Positions 9,852 to 21,008 of a stretch of 64,000 bases of DNA are shown one piece after another. The DNA is taken from contig JALBUN010000023.1 of the NCBI GenBank assembly GCA_025174535.1, positions 3,906,001-3,970,000 of the forward strand. Direction: 5' to 3'. The notes under the pieces were generated by a model. The model was not told the DNA's origin. It saw only the letters and a list, made by a program, of their open reading frames with translations, and did no database searches. Positions within the stretch are counted from its first letter, which is position 1. Each line of letters opens with the position of its first letter. Source of the DNA: Cantharellus purpuraceus (Eukaryota > Basidiomycota > Agaricomycetes > Cantharellales > Hydnaceae). Both the position numbers and the translations under genes were made by a program.

Positions 9852-12800
9852 TCAGTCTGCGGAGACTTGATATTGTTTCTGGGCATCAGAGATGGTTTCT
9901 CGGAGATGTTGGTGTAGTTGATTGAGGTTGGTTACGAATTGGCGGGCTTTGGTGGAGGCAAGTTCTTTCTCAGGGTGGATGGAGATGTTTGGATGATAGC
10001 CTTTATTAGCAAAGAATGGAGAGATGCCTGTAGTCACGTTCAGAGCATTGTTGTAGCCAAACTCTGCGATCGGAAGTAGATCAGCCCAGTTGTCCTGTTG
10101 ATAGTTACAATAGATTTGGAGATATTGTTCCAGGGACTGATTCATTCGTTCCGTTTGTCCATCTCCTTCAGGATGGTATCCGGAGGTGAAATGAAGCTTC
10201 ATGTCAAGAGCCTTTCCTAATGTGCGGAAGAAGGAGGAGACAAACTCCGAGCCCTGATCGGACGTGACATGCGATGGGACTCTGTGTTTAGAGAATATGT
10301 GGAGAACGAACAATTTAGCTAGTGAGGTGGAGGTGATGGTGTCATGCGTCGGAATGAATAGTGACTGTTTAGTGAACCTGTCGACAATCCCAAGTATGGT
10401 GTCATATCCAAGCGATGGGGGGAGCTTCTCTATGAAATCCATGGAGATGGAGTTCCATGGTTGCTCCAGGACTGGAAGTTGCTTAAGCGTTCCATAGGGT
10501 TTGTGCCTTTGCAATTTTGAGTGCATACACGTGGTGCAGGAGTTACAGTAGTGTTGAATGTATTCTTGCATTTTTGGCCATACATAGTCTCATCGGATTA
10601 ATCCTAGTGTGCAATTTTGCCTGAAATGGCCAGAAATTGGGTGATCATGTTAATACTGCAAAACTCGGAGTCAGAGACCGTTGGCGTCAGGGATGTATAT
10701 CCGGTTGTTGTGTCGGAGGTGTCCTTCAGGGTCAAGTGACCACTTCGAATCAGAAGGGTTGTCCAAGTGTTTAACTGCAACAGGATCGGATTGGAGTGAT
10801 GAGTGAATGTCGGAGCAGAGTTGGTCAATGTCCATAATGGTAACAGCTTGGAGGGTGGGAGTCATGAGGGTGGATGCCTGTAGGGACGATGCCAGCTGCT
10901 TGTTAGTAAACACAGGACGAAAGTTGTGTGGGTTTACAGTGGCATAGTCGCTACTCCCCTCTTTAGGGTAGACCTCCCAGTGTCTAGTTAACGCGTCGGG
11001 CTTTGCTCCAAGTCGACCTGGATGGAAACGGATAATGAGATTGAACTGAGATAGGTATTTGGACCATCGGACCTGTCTCCAGGTGAGCAGTTTCATTGTG
11101 GAGAAGTATTCCAAGTTTTTGTGGTCAGTTATGACATCCACCAGATCGGAGGGGCCTTCAAGGTAGTGTCTCCATATCCAGAAGGCTTCATATATGGCAA
11201 GGAGCTCTTTGTCATGGATGTCATAGTTCAGTTCAGGGGGCGTAAATGTATGTGAGTGAAAAGCTATCGGATGGACTTGTCTGTCGTCTGGAGAGATGAT
11301 GGACAGGATTGTGGCAAGTGCATAGTTGGAGGCATTGGTCTCTAATAGGATAGGAACGTCTGGAACCCAATGAGTCAGTATCAGAGCGGAAGTAAAGGCC
11401 TTTTTCAAGGTCTCAAAGCTCTGTCTACATTCGTCAGTGAAATTCCATTGGATACCCTTCCTAGTGAGTCAGGTGAGCAGAACGGTGATATCGGAGTAGC
11501 TGTGAATGAAGCGGTGGTAGAAGTTGGTGAACCCTAGGAAGGACTGTACGTCTTTGACTTTCTGGGGTTCTGGCCATTCCTGTATAGCTTTGATTTTGTC
11601 ATCGGACATTGTCAATCCTGCCAGGGAGAGGATATAGCCTAGGTATTCAACTGAGTTGGAGTGGAATTCACATTTGTCAGCGTGGGCGAAGAGGCCATGT
11701 TTTTGGAGATGTCGCAGTACCTCTCGGACATGTGTCCGATGTTCTTCTTCATTGTCCAAATATACCAAAATGTCGTCTAAGTAAATGAGGACAGTCACAT
11801 CGAGGAGGTCGGCGAAGGTATCATTCATGAACCTCTGGAAGGCGGCCGGAGCATTGGTTAGTCTGAAGGGCATGACGCACCACTTGAAAGATCCATATTG
11901 TGTGCGGAAAGTTGTTTTCCATTTGTCACCTTCTCGGATGCGGACTAGATGGTAGGCATGTCAGAGATCTATTTTGGAATAGATCTTAGCCTTTCAAGGA
12001 CTCTCAAGTAGGTCCGCAGTGTGGGGTATCAGGTATCGGTCTTTCTTGGTGATCTTGTTGAGTCCATGGAAGTCGACGCATAGACAGAGAGATCCATCTT
12101 CCGTCCTTTTTGCAGACAAATAGGACCGGAGCTCCATGGGGCAATAGGGATGGGCGGATGAAGCCCGTGGCCAAGTTCTCATCTATAAATGTTCGGAGAG
12201 CTAGTAGCTCTTTTTGGGATAGTGAGTAGATAGGGCCAAGCAGGGGGGTGGAGTTGTCATCCAGTTCAATCTTGAGATCATATGGTCGGTGTTCTGCTAG
12301 GGAGTCGGCTTTAGACTTGCTGAACATGTCGGCGAACTCATGATACTCCTTAGGAACCATAGATAGGTCTGGTGGAGTTGATCGGGTGGAATGAGTGGCA
12401 CCAAATATCAGATTGGAGAGGTGAACCTGGAATGTGTGAGAACCATCCAGTTTGCTTAGTCTGGCGAAGACCATGGCATCCACCATTGATATAAATGGCG
12501 GGGTAGATGGAGTATCTATCAGAGTGGAGTCAGCGGAGGTGGAAGATAGTTTTGCACCTAAAGTTGCTGGTGACGTCAGGAATGACACAGCCTGCACTGG
12601 AGAACAGAATGTGATATGGCCCAATGCCCAGTCAACCAATGGATTGTAGTGGGTGAGCCAGTTATGTCTGAGAACCACAGAACAGCTGGAGTCAAGCGGA
12701 GTAACATAGAATGTAAGGTTCTGGATTTCTCTGACAGAAAAACAGATAGACAGATCTATAGCTCGTGAAATAACAGCATTAGTAGTGCCATCAAATAATT

Positions 12801-12933
12801 GGAGCGATATTGGAGTTATGGTGTATGTATGGAGTTTATGTAAGTCAGAAAAAGAGGAATCAAGGAAACAATGAGTAGAACCGGAGTCAATTAATGCTTG
12901 AATAGCAGTATCTGTTTTGAAACCCACAAAATT
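9852..12933 (-). pseudogene. Protease-RT-RNase H-integrase region of element 2
   Basis: The frame starts at the protease with the expected catalytic triplet (ALIDSGSTHCFLD). RT follows, with the box VLIYLDDILVYLD and the FTNFYHRFI motif. RNase H is marked by ILLETNASNYA and LLAIYEAF. Integrase has a zinc-binding Cys pair (CNSCTTC) and DDE residues in SMDFIEKLP, TSDQGSEFV and GQTERMN. Stops interrupt it near 11994, 11979, 11466, 10665, 10644 and 10599; most are TGA at positions where related elements have Arg. A one-base shift occurs near 12095 just after CKKDG. The product ends at 9852, where a stop and then the LTR of element 1 truncate it. Confidence 0.88.
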
Positions 12934-12934
12934 A

Positions 12935-14321
12935 TGGTGTTAGGGCAAACTCTAAATCACCACAATTCCGTGAATGAACAGCTGAGAAGAATATCAAACC
13001 CTGCTGCAGCACAACTCCAGAAACGATTTAACATTTGTACTTTGGTTACAATCCTTTGTATTGGTCAATGCAGACTATACACAGAAAGGTAATACATTGC
13101 TTAGCAGCAAGAAATGAATAAGACTTCCAGAGTCTAGAGTTCATGGACACTTAGGGGTCCAGATATTCCGAAAAGAGGGGAATGCACTTAGAGGCTAAAG
13201 GAAGTAGGTGGATGAATCCAACCATCCAACCAGTGGCACTCTGAAGTGGGTAACAGCAATGTGTGAAGTAGTCTAGCAACTGCTTCACACAAGTTCAAGT
13301 TTCTAATGCTCTGCAAAGGCAGTACACACTAGTTAATTAAACAAGAGCACTAATGGCAGGACTATCAACAGACAATCTCACCCTGTAGATTTGTAGTCAC
13401 ATGAGATAGACACCACACCCACACCCAAAGCAGGAATGTCACTACTTCAAGTGCAATCAAGTACAGTTACACAACTGTAAAAGATCCTTGAACTGGTAAT
13501 CAACAGTTACTGAGATATAGAGGATGACACTGTATGTCACTCTAGTCACACTGGTGTGCAGAAGATGGGTAGAAGTGGTAGAATATGTTACTATTAGAGG
13601 CAGAATGACCTCCTTATATATTGTATTTACAGGAGCTGACTAATGGGCTCTGGAATATTCTACCTATTAATAGATAGAAACCACTGGAAGGTTGTGGAAG
13701 GTGGAAGAAATGGGTAGAATATTCCAAGCCAATCACAGGTTCTGATCACTGGACTAACACTGATCAGGAGCTGAATAATGGTTCTGGAAAGTTCTATCTA
13801 ATAATAGAAGGAAACAGCTAGAATGTTATGGAAAGGGGTAGAATATTCCAAGGCAATCACCTGATCTGACCCTGAACTAGGCACTGATCAGGCAAAAAGA
13901 AAGGTGTCCACCCTGTTTTCTGCACTGGTTTGCACAGCCATGGATAGCCACATCTCAGGAGATGATCTCCACGGAAAATAGTGCCCTGAGAGGCTGTGGT
14001 TGTCAAGTTAGAGAATATTTATTGATCAGAGACATCTGAGCTTGAATTTAGGCCGAATGCCTGGTCCAAAGGTGGATAGCCGGCTGTGCAAAGGTTTGTG
14101 GGCGCCTATGGGTCCACAACTGTAGCACAGCAGAAATAAATGATTCTGGGCTGAGTTCTGCTTGGAATATTCCCAAAAAAATATGAAAAATTAGAGAATA
14201 TTTGAATAAGTCCATTCCAGGTACAAGCACCAAATATATGCTGATATTTAGGAATGGAAAAGCAAAGTATAGCACATTGGTGCTGCATAAATGGAATTTG
14301 ATAGGGAAAAGGTGGTTCCCA
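12935..14321 (-). mobile_element. 1.39-kb interspersed repeat (R2) inserted between gag and protease of element 2
   Basis: A second copy lies in the opposite orientation at 38047-40265. On the - strand it begins TGGGAACC and ends AACACCA, and TA dinucleotides flank both ends. Removing it restores a continuous reading frame from gag into protease (SHSQYC followed by NFVGF), so it is a real insertion. A TATATAAGGAGG motif (about 13611-13622, - strand) looks like a promoter TATA box, and three imperfect copies of a ~110-bp unit lie upstream of it. It has no coding capacity. It could be a solo LTR with TG...CA ends or a DNA-transposon derivative with TA duplication; the termini share only three inverted bases. 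Confidence 0.7.
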
Positions 14322-14329
14322 TACAGTAT

Positions 14330-15540
14330 TGGGAATGGGAAAGAGTGGATGTGTTCAGGTGGACCTCGTTTGTTGTACGGGGAGTACCAACGCAGCCCTC
14401 AGCCCATACGGAGGCTATAGGACTGCTTACTATTTTTTTGGGTCCATCATGGCATTGGCGGCATGGCCCTTTGCCTTTGCTGCAGACAAGGTTGCCTTGT
14501 TGCAATCCTTGGCTTGGTGGCCAGGCTTTCTGCAGAACAGACAGAGGTTGTTGTCCATGCGGTGCTGGCATTCCTGCTGGGTAAGTTTTCCGTCCTTCCC
14601 CAGCTTGGTGGAGAGGTCCAGAGTACTCTTGCAAGCTCCAGAGTTATTTCTGGTGCCAGAATTGTTCTGACCAGAACTGGAAGTGGCAGCATTACCAGTG
14701 TTTGACTTCTGGCCTGAGTTGGCGGTGGTCCTCTTATCGGACCCCTTGTTGGACCTTGTCCGATGATTTGTCCGATTTGTTGTTGGCTGAATTTTCATGG
14801 GAGACCTCAGATTGATGTTCCCAATAACAGGCGTCGATGGATTGGGCAAGCTTGCGAAGGGTAACCAAAGTATCCGGCTTACCGACATGTGATATCTTGT
14901 CCTTGATGTGGGATGGGAGTCCAATGTAAAATTGGCGTTGGAGTGCAGCGTCACCCCATTGGACTTTTGGGGCTAGCTGCTGGAAACTCACAATGTATTT
15001 TGCGATTTTGTGATTTTCCTTCATCTGAAGTCAATCGAGTTCATTCTCGGCATCAGCCTCAGGGTTGTAAGGACTGAAATTGGTCCGAAGTTTGGAGATG
15101 AAGTTGGAGTAGTCTTCTGACCATATCGGGTCATCGGAGTCGTCCATGAGTGCTGGCTCAAAGTAGTCTAGTGTGGTGCCCTTGAGATAGGACATGGTGA
15201 AGGTGACCTTTGCCTGATCGGATGTGAACACGTTGGGGTGGTCGCAGAAATTCAACCGGCATTGCACCAAGAACGGCTGGAGCTTTCACAGATCAGAGCC
15301 ATTGAAGGGGTCGGGTTCTCAGACCTTGGTCCAGGACTTAGGAGGTTGTGGGTTACAGATGCTGCTGGCGAGCAGGGAGATGGCTTGCACCAGATTTGGA
15401 GAGGGCAGGGTGTCATCTTCTTCATTGACGGCCTCTATGTGGTCCGTCAGTTCTTTGACGACCTCGGGGATGGTGTCGATGCTGGGAGCAGGCACCTCAA
15501 TGGTTCATGCGCGTTCGGAATTGGTGGTGGATCAGGGCAT
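14330..15540 (-). pseudogene. Gag region of element 2
   Basis: Pieces at 15270-15031, 15024-14734 and 14954-14430 are gag in shifting frames. Recognisable parts are a capsid-like stretch (SYLKGTTLDYFEPALMDDSD) and a CCHC zinc knuckle (CLFCRKPGHQAKDC) near the 3' end. A TGA at about 15028 interrupts the first two pieces where Arg would fit. The frame continues as KKIVSSPIASVWAEGCV to the R2 insertion at 14321. Confidence 0.85.
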
Positions 15541-15572
15541 TGGTAGGAGTGAGTATGGCAGTTCGAATATAC

Positions 15573-16089
15573 TGTTATGCACTAGGTCCGATTGGGGGTC
15601 GGAGATTGGGTCAGAGGTTTCATCAGAGTTGGAGTATGTCGTGGGGGTCGGAACGGACTTGGCTTCAGCTTATGTGCTGTGCCCTCACTAATACTGGTGT
15701 CCAAGATTTCAGAGATGGAGTACAACTTAGAGAGTTAGGATCAGACTTAGGAACTAGGCGTGATTCAATATTCGAACTGGGGAATGAAGTCCCCAGTCAG
15801 GCAACTTAAATACATATTTTGAAATCTAATAATAATTACTCCGGTGATGGGTCTCTGAGGCCAACGGCCTTACATGAGTATGTCCAAGTCCGATGGGGAC
15901 GGATGTCCGGGTTCCTATGGTGATGCTGATGCATCAATCAGAACCAGAGACGGATGGGTGGAATCAGTGGTGACAATCGGACAGGTAGATGGAGACGTGG
16001 CGGTTTCCAAATGGAGTATAGATTTCATATGTGTGGGGATCTGAGTGGATCGGACAGGGATCTGGACGTTAATGAATATAGTCATAACA
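15573..16089 (-). repeat. LTR (family B) of element 2, 517 bp
   Basis: On the - strand it starts TGTTATGAC and ends GTGCATAACA. The solo LTR at 38074-39118 is homologous over its length once the nested insert is removed. The gag leader follows directly on the left. The outer flank (AAACC at 16090-16094) would be the target duplication, but its partner is lost. Confidence 0.88.
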
Positions 16090-16520
16090 AAACCGGTAAA
16101 GGATGACTTTCTGTCTCCTGCTCTCCCAGATGCACATGTATAGTTCCTCTATGGCTGCATACAATAGAGTTAGTTTTTTATCCCCAACCATCGTGTAAAG
16201 TTGCTGTTCAACACACCGAACACACAAACCTCCATCCGTATAACCAATCAACATATATATTCAGAAGTATTGAATGTATATGCCAAGTCTTCATCTTTGT
16301 AACTAGCTTTATGATCTAATCTTCTGTTCCTAGTTCAATTGATCAAAACCCCCCTCTATGTCTCATCCCTAGATTGTTAATCAAATCAAATCCACATCTT
16401 GTTTTATACATCTCCATTCACTAATTCTTCACACACGGTCAATTTCTCCTGTCTATGTTCATGATACTGACACCTTTTGTATGTTCCAGATGACATATTT
16501 GCCTTCTTTTGCATAAATAC
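16090..16520 (+). repeat. Diverged repeat R3, shared in inverse orientation with 47050-47330
   Basis: Several blocks, for example around the CTAGTTACAAA / TGATTGGTTATA matches, are found as reverse complements near 47231-47290 and 47090-47130. Both copies lie about 1 kb beyond the 3' end of a DUF6535 gene or fragment and in the same orientation relative to it. This suggests a duplicated downstream flank rather than a transposon. No coding capacity is evident. Confidence 0.6.
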
Positions 16521-16619
16521 GCTCATGCAGATATGTAGTTCTTTAGTCAATCCGAACTGTATTTCGCTCACTGGCTCATTTTTATCGTCTCGTTTCGTCT
16601 ACTTGATCTATCAACAGAG

Positions 16620-17129
16620 ATGACACGCTCAGCACTGCACAACTGGACTACTCCCACAATGATATTGGCTGAGCTGTTAACTTTCCACCTCATAGTCATC
16701 CTCATTGATGCCGTTGCACTTCCTTCACGCCCTATTCCCTTTGGCTCTGGCCCTGATTCAAAGCGAATACCACCTAGTCATTCTTTTTCTTCCGCTTTGC
16801 TTCCTGGCGCCCTCTTGTTTTCTGGCGCTGATTCGCAGCGAGTACCACCAAGACATTCTCTCCCTCCCGAGGCCTCCTCTTCGATCGACGTCTATTCTAC
16901 GCAAAAGTCCTCCCCTCGCCCACTCACCGAAGACAATGAAAGCAGTACATCACACTCTGTCATATTTGCATCTACGTCCGTCTTCGCACCCTCCTTTCCT
17001 CCCGCCTTCACGCCCTCCCTCTCAACTTCCCTCCCGTTCCTGCTCGCCACTCCTGCAATCGGTTTATTTTATCCACCCTCCCACTCCGTTTCTTCCCCGC
17101 TTGTCGCCCACGCCTTTCACGTGGAGTAG
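16620..17129 (+). CDS. Possible small secreted protein, 169 aa, doubtful
   Basis: An uninterrupted frame starts MTRSALHNW, with a hydrophobic stretch at residues ~14-33 (ILAELLTFHLIVILIDAVAL) that could act as a signal peptide or anchor. The rest is Ser/Pro/Thr-rich and contains two similar segments, PFGSGPDSKRIPP and LFSGADSQRVPP. No family is recognised. Another frame over the same bases is also open, so this could be a chance ORF in CT-rich DNA. Cysteines are absent. Confidence 0.25.
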   Translation: MTRSALHNWTTPTMILAELLTFHLIVILIDAVALPSRPIPFGSGPDSKRIPPSHSFSSALLPGALLFSGADSQRVPPRHSLPPEASSSIDVYSTQKSSPRPLTEDNESSTSHSVIFASTSVFAPSFPPAFTPSLSTSLPFLLATPAIGLFYPPSHSVSSPLVAHAFHVE

Positions 17130-17783
17130 CTACGAGTGGCCTATCCCTCCTGCTCAATTCTTTTGTTCGACCTTGGGACTGCCACGTCTTTTCCTCGACC
17201 CCACACCTGCGCTAATTACGGTACATGAATGGTCAACACCCCTTGGCAAGGCTCCCATGTTCGTCAATCTAACCCTCTGCTGTTGCACCCATCACGTGTG
17301 TGCCCCATAGCTTTACCAACTGCCGGGGATCGGGATTGCAGTGCTCGCAGCGGTCCCGCATATATACTTGCTCTCTGCTTGCTAACCAGACATACAATTT
17401 CGATATCCCATGGTTCATATGTCGAGTTTCTTTTGGGTGGCGCTGACTATATCGCCACATGCACTGTCAGCCGCGCACACAAGCTGAATCATCAATGTCA
17501 TTCTTTTATGGAACTGATCCGTAAACCTGTGGCAAATATCACATCAACACTATTAGTGGGTTCAGCAGGGCATTGAATTCCATCCAACTAGTACTACATG
17601 CCTCGTCTTTCACATTTGAAATATCGCAGTACTGTATAGGTTCCCCACATTGTACGATAGTAGTATATCTCTGAAGTATAGGCATAATTAGGAATGGGTA
17701 CAGCAAGCTAGTGAAGCACCTGATGCGTTGGGTTCTCTTAGCACACAGTATATCATCGTTTCGCGAGAGACACAATGCCACCG
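17130..17783. other. No gene seen
   Basis: The stretch holds only short overlapping frames. It probably contains the 3' flank of the DUF6535 gene to the right. Confidence 0.4.
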
Positions 17784-20700
17784 TCAAATGTCAGTCAATA
17801 GGACATGCAGCAACTCTCGTATTTCTTTGCTTAGATTTGGTATTCCCCGGTGCCCACATGTGTCATTTTCCTGACCAAGTTCCCCGGGAGCCACGCTTTG
17901 TTCCCACTGCCTGTTTTCTTCCTTGAGCTTGTCGCACACTTCTTCGACTAGTTGGATTAGTCGATGGATTTCTTCCCTGTTGTCCCATTGCTCCCAATAC
18001 TTCTTGGCATATGCAGCAACAGATGGAAGACTTCCCACTATGCCCAAGCTTGAAAGGTCTTTCCACTTCTCCATGGTTGTGTCGTAAAAGAAGGGCTCCG
18101 TGAACATGTCAAACCATGCTTCCAGAATGAGTGGCCAAATCCGATACGTCCGGATGGCTCTAAGGAATTCATGGTCATGGCCCACATCATCAACGATTGC
18201 AAATATGTGTGTTAGATGCAGGAGTAAATATCTGCCGAAATCCGACCTCTGGAGTCGGGATGACACTGTGTCTGCAATTGCCAGACAGCTTTTGAAGTGG
18301 CCGTGGTTATCAAGGTGACCATGCCACGTTCCCTCTTTGGACAGGGCACAGAGCAAGCCGAGGTAGCACAAATCCCGGTCCCGGTTAACGGTCAACAGCT
18401 CATTAACTGGTATATCATCGACAGAGGTGTTCGCGTGTTGGTGCATAGAAGGATCTTGTGCTTGCATCACCGACATAAGAGCCCGTGAGAACAGATATCG
18501 GAGTGGTTCGTCGTCCTTGTCCATTGAAGCCACTTCTGTGCGAAGTGCGTAAGCCGCACTCAAAGCTGCATGGCGCGTACGAAGCGGGACTTCTGACCGC
18601 ATGAATTGGATTATCATCTGAATGTAGAGACGTTTCCGTTCAAGAGTACTCGGGGAGCCACGCAGACCGGCCAACACCGCAAATGCATTTCCAATTGCAG
18701 AATAATCAGGACCTTGACCAACCCGAACAAGGTAATCCACCAGGAGATCAAACTGTTCTTGCGTGTGCCAGTCAGGTGGTCCACCCCAATAAGCCCGTGA
18801 CCGGGAAGGCCCCCTTTGGTACAGAAATGTCCAAACCTTCTCTTCTTCCACCGTGATAGAATACTGAACACTGAGACGAAGTGCGGCTGCAACATCTAAG
18901 AATTGGATTTTCTCCCCGTCTGTGCTTGGATCCTCGAGGAGACTGAAGCAGAGCTTGAGAGACTGGATGGATTGTCGATAATTCTTGGAACCTTCATAAT
19001 GTCTGCTGCGTGCCAGCGGCCGAAGGAGCCTCCTTGCGTCCAGGGCGTGTCCTCTGTGTGAAACTGGAGGCATAGAGAGAAGCAAATATAATATATGTTC
19101 GATCACCAAGTTTTGGAGATCCCGCATGGCTGCACTGGAGAATCATGAGGTGGTGCCCCGCCAATCAACATGACCAGCTTTACCTCTTGTCAATCTTTTC
19201 CAAATATCGGTGATGTGTTCGTAGGCCAACCATCAGCCCTGCCAATAGCAGGCAGTCGGCAACCAGCCGGGAAGGGGACCTTGGGTCATCAAGACACTTG
19301 TCGATAAACTCATGTACGAAGGTGATAACAGCGGGCTGTCGGTTTCCATCATGCAGACGGTAAGTGAGAATATGCGCCATCCACATGCGGTCAGAAACTG
19401 TGAGGGATGTGATGTCTAGGTTATAAGGTGTCTCAATCACACATGAAATAAGATAGAAGTTGTCCTCCGCAGGCATTGCGTCTAAATGACGATCGTTGAC
19501 CCATATGTTATGATTATGAATGTTCCATGGACCCCACAGATTTCGTTTGGTATACAGGTGAAAGATTGCCTTCATGCAAGTTCGCACTTGCTCTCGTGTG
19601 TGGGGGGTTATCCTCTTTGGAAAAGCAACATGTCCATATAGCTGGCTTGTGAGTTGATCCAACACAAAGGCCACATCGCACTTATCTGGCCACTCAACTT
19701 CTGGTACCATTTGCACCGCACTAGTGATAACGTCCTTGTCTGTAGATGTCTCGATAATCCACTGGATTGATTGTGCTCCAGATGCATCTGCAGGAAATTC
19801 CAGGTCCACCAAATTAAGCACCTCAAAAGACACTGACTCGTCCAAACTTCCGGTGGACTCTAGGTCATAGGTCAGCCTTAGAGTTAGCCTCAAGGCTGAC
19901 CGTAGCCGCAAGAGATGTATGCGAAAGTAAGCAATCGATCTGCAGGTCATATCCTTTGCAGACTTGAAAACACCTCTTAGGAAATTTCGTAAACCGCTCA
20001 GGATGCCGGCCCAGGACTCGCGGCGCGCTCGATATGCCCAAATCACGATTCTCTCTCGACCGGCATGCAGGACGCGGTTAAGAATCGTCGACACAGGGGT
20101 CTGGAATGGGCAGTCCGGCGATTTCAATGAAGCGACCACAGTGAAGATGTAAAAAATAATTCCAAATGACGTTGCTCCCATGATAACAGCTGCAACAGTA
20201 TGTTGTAAGGTCCAGATGTTTGCCGCAAGCGCAACCCAGAAGAACCACAGGGACAGCTGAAGAAGAGTTGGTAAGGCGGCGATGATGGCATTGAAATGCC
20301 ATGTCTTCAATCCATCCACCTTCCGCTGCCTCCACATGCAGCGTTCACGTAAGGCGCCATGTCCAGATCGGGATGTCTTGAAATGCCCAAGCCATTGCTT
20401 TGCAAGCACTCCGCCGAAGGCAACGAGAAGACTCATTGATAGGCTAGTATAGGCGAGTGACTGGATCCAAATAACTGTAGAGCTGGCACCCGTCCAGATG
20501 GGAAGGGAGGCCTCCTGTTCTGAGAATGTGCCATTGTCCACCTTGTTAATCAAGAGCTTTAACAGCGCATTCGTGGTATCGCTCGCTTGGGGATTCAGAC
20601 TGGACTGCATGTTGACAATGAAGGCAGAACCGACGGAGGAGAATAGACCAGCCTGAAGGTCAAAGGATGAGTGCAGATAGAAGAAGTCATGGAGGGAAGA

Positions 20701-21008
20701 CAGACGAATATGAGGAGCGCATCCAAGTCACGATTATGCCTGTCGATGAATTCGTCGTCATGTTTGTTCGCGATTTGTTCATATGTGGTCCAATACTCTG
20801 AAGCCACATCCTTTTCGACTCGTAGAGAGGGACCTTGCATTGCGTCGAGAATATGTCGAGGAGCGGTTTCAGGTCTGGAGACACAGGTCGATAACGTTCT
20901 CCAATAGACAGAAATGTGCACGTACTGGGCGATGGTTTGAGACTCTGAGGCAGGCGATGAATTGTGGACTTCAGGTGGTGCAGCGGGAGATGGAGGTACC
21001 GACGCCAT
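17784..21008 (-). CDS. DUF6535 family membrane protein, 1040 aa, three exons
   Basis: Exons are 21008-20706, 20652-19184 and 19134-17784; the splice sites (GTCTGT/TTCAG and GTAAAG/TCCAG) keep the frame and sum to 1041 codons including the stop. The N-terminus is Pro/Ser-rich. The DUF6535 domain starts at about residue 75 and runs to about residue 250. It holds hydrophobic segments around the exon 1/2 junction (LLIF then AGLFSSVGSAFIV), IQSLAYTSLSMSLLVAFGGV, ALPTLLQLSLWFFWVALA and AAVIMGATSFGIIFYIFTVV. The remaining ~750 residues are a helical, repeat-like soluble region. DUF6535 proteins form large, unexplained families in Agaricomycetes; no function is established. Two decayed relatives occur at 31940-33510 and 45695-46125. 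The gene itself shows no lesion. Confidence 0.9.

Larger units (their letters stand above)
9842..16089 (-). mobile_element. Ty3/gypsy LTR retrotransposon (element 2), truncated and interrupted
   Basis: Reading leftward on the - strand: LTR (16089-15573), gag, protease, RT, RNase H and integrase. The integrase frame is cut at 9842 by the 3' LTR of element 1, so the C-terminal part and the 3' LTR are not in the window. A 1.39-kb repeat (12935-14321) separates gag from protease. Coding frames carry many stops, several readable as CGA to TGA, and at least one frameshift near 12095. A solo LTR of the same family sits at 38074-39118. The element is dead. Confidence 0.88.

Noticed and set aside
14291..14670. 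ORFs on the + strand (97-113 codons)
   Set aside because: They lie antisense to the gag zinc-knuckle region of element 2; the - strand reading is the meaningful one.
15224..15809. ORFs on the + strand (100-155 codons)
   Set aside because: They are antisense to gag and the LTR of element 2 and share no family features.
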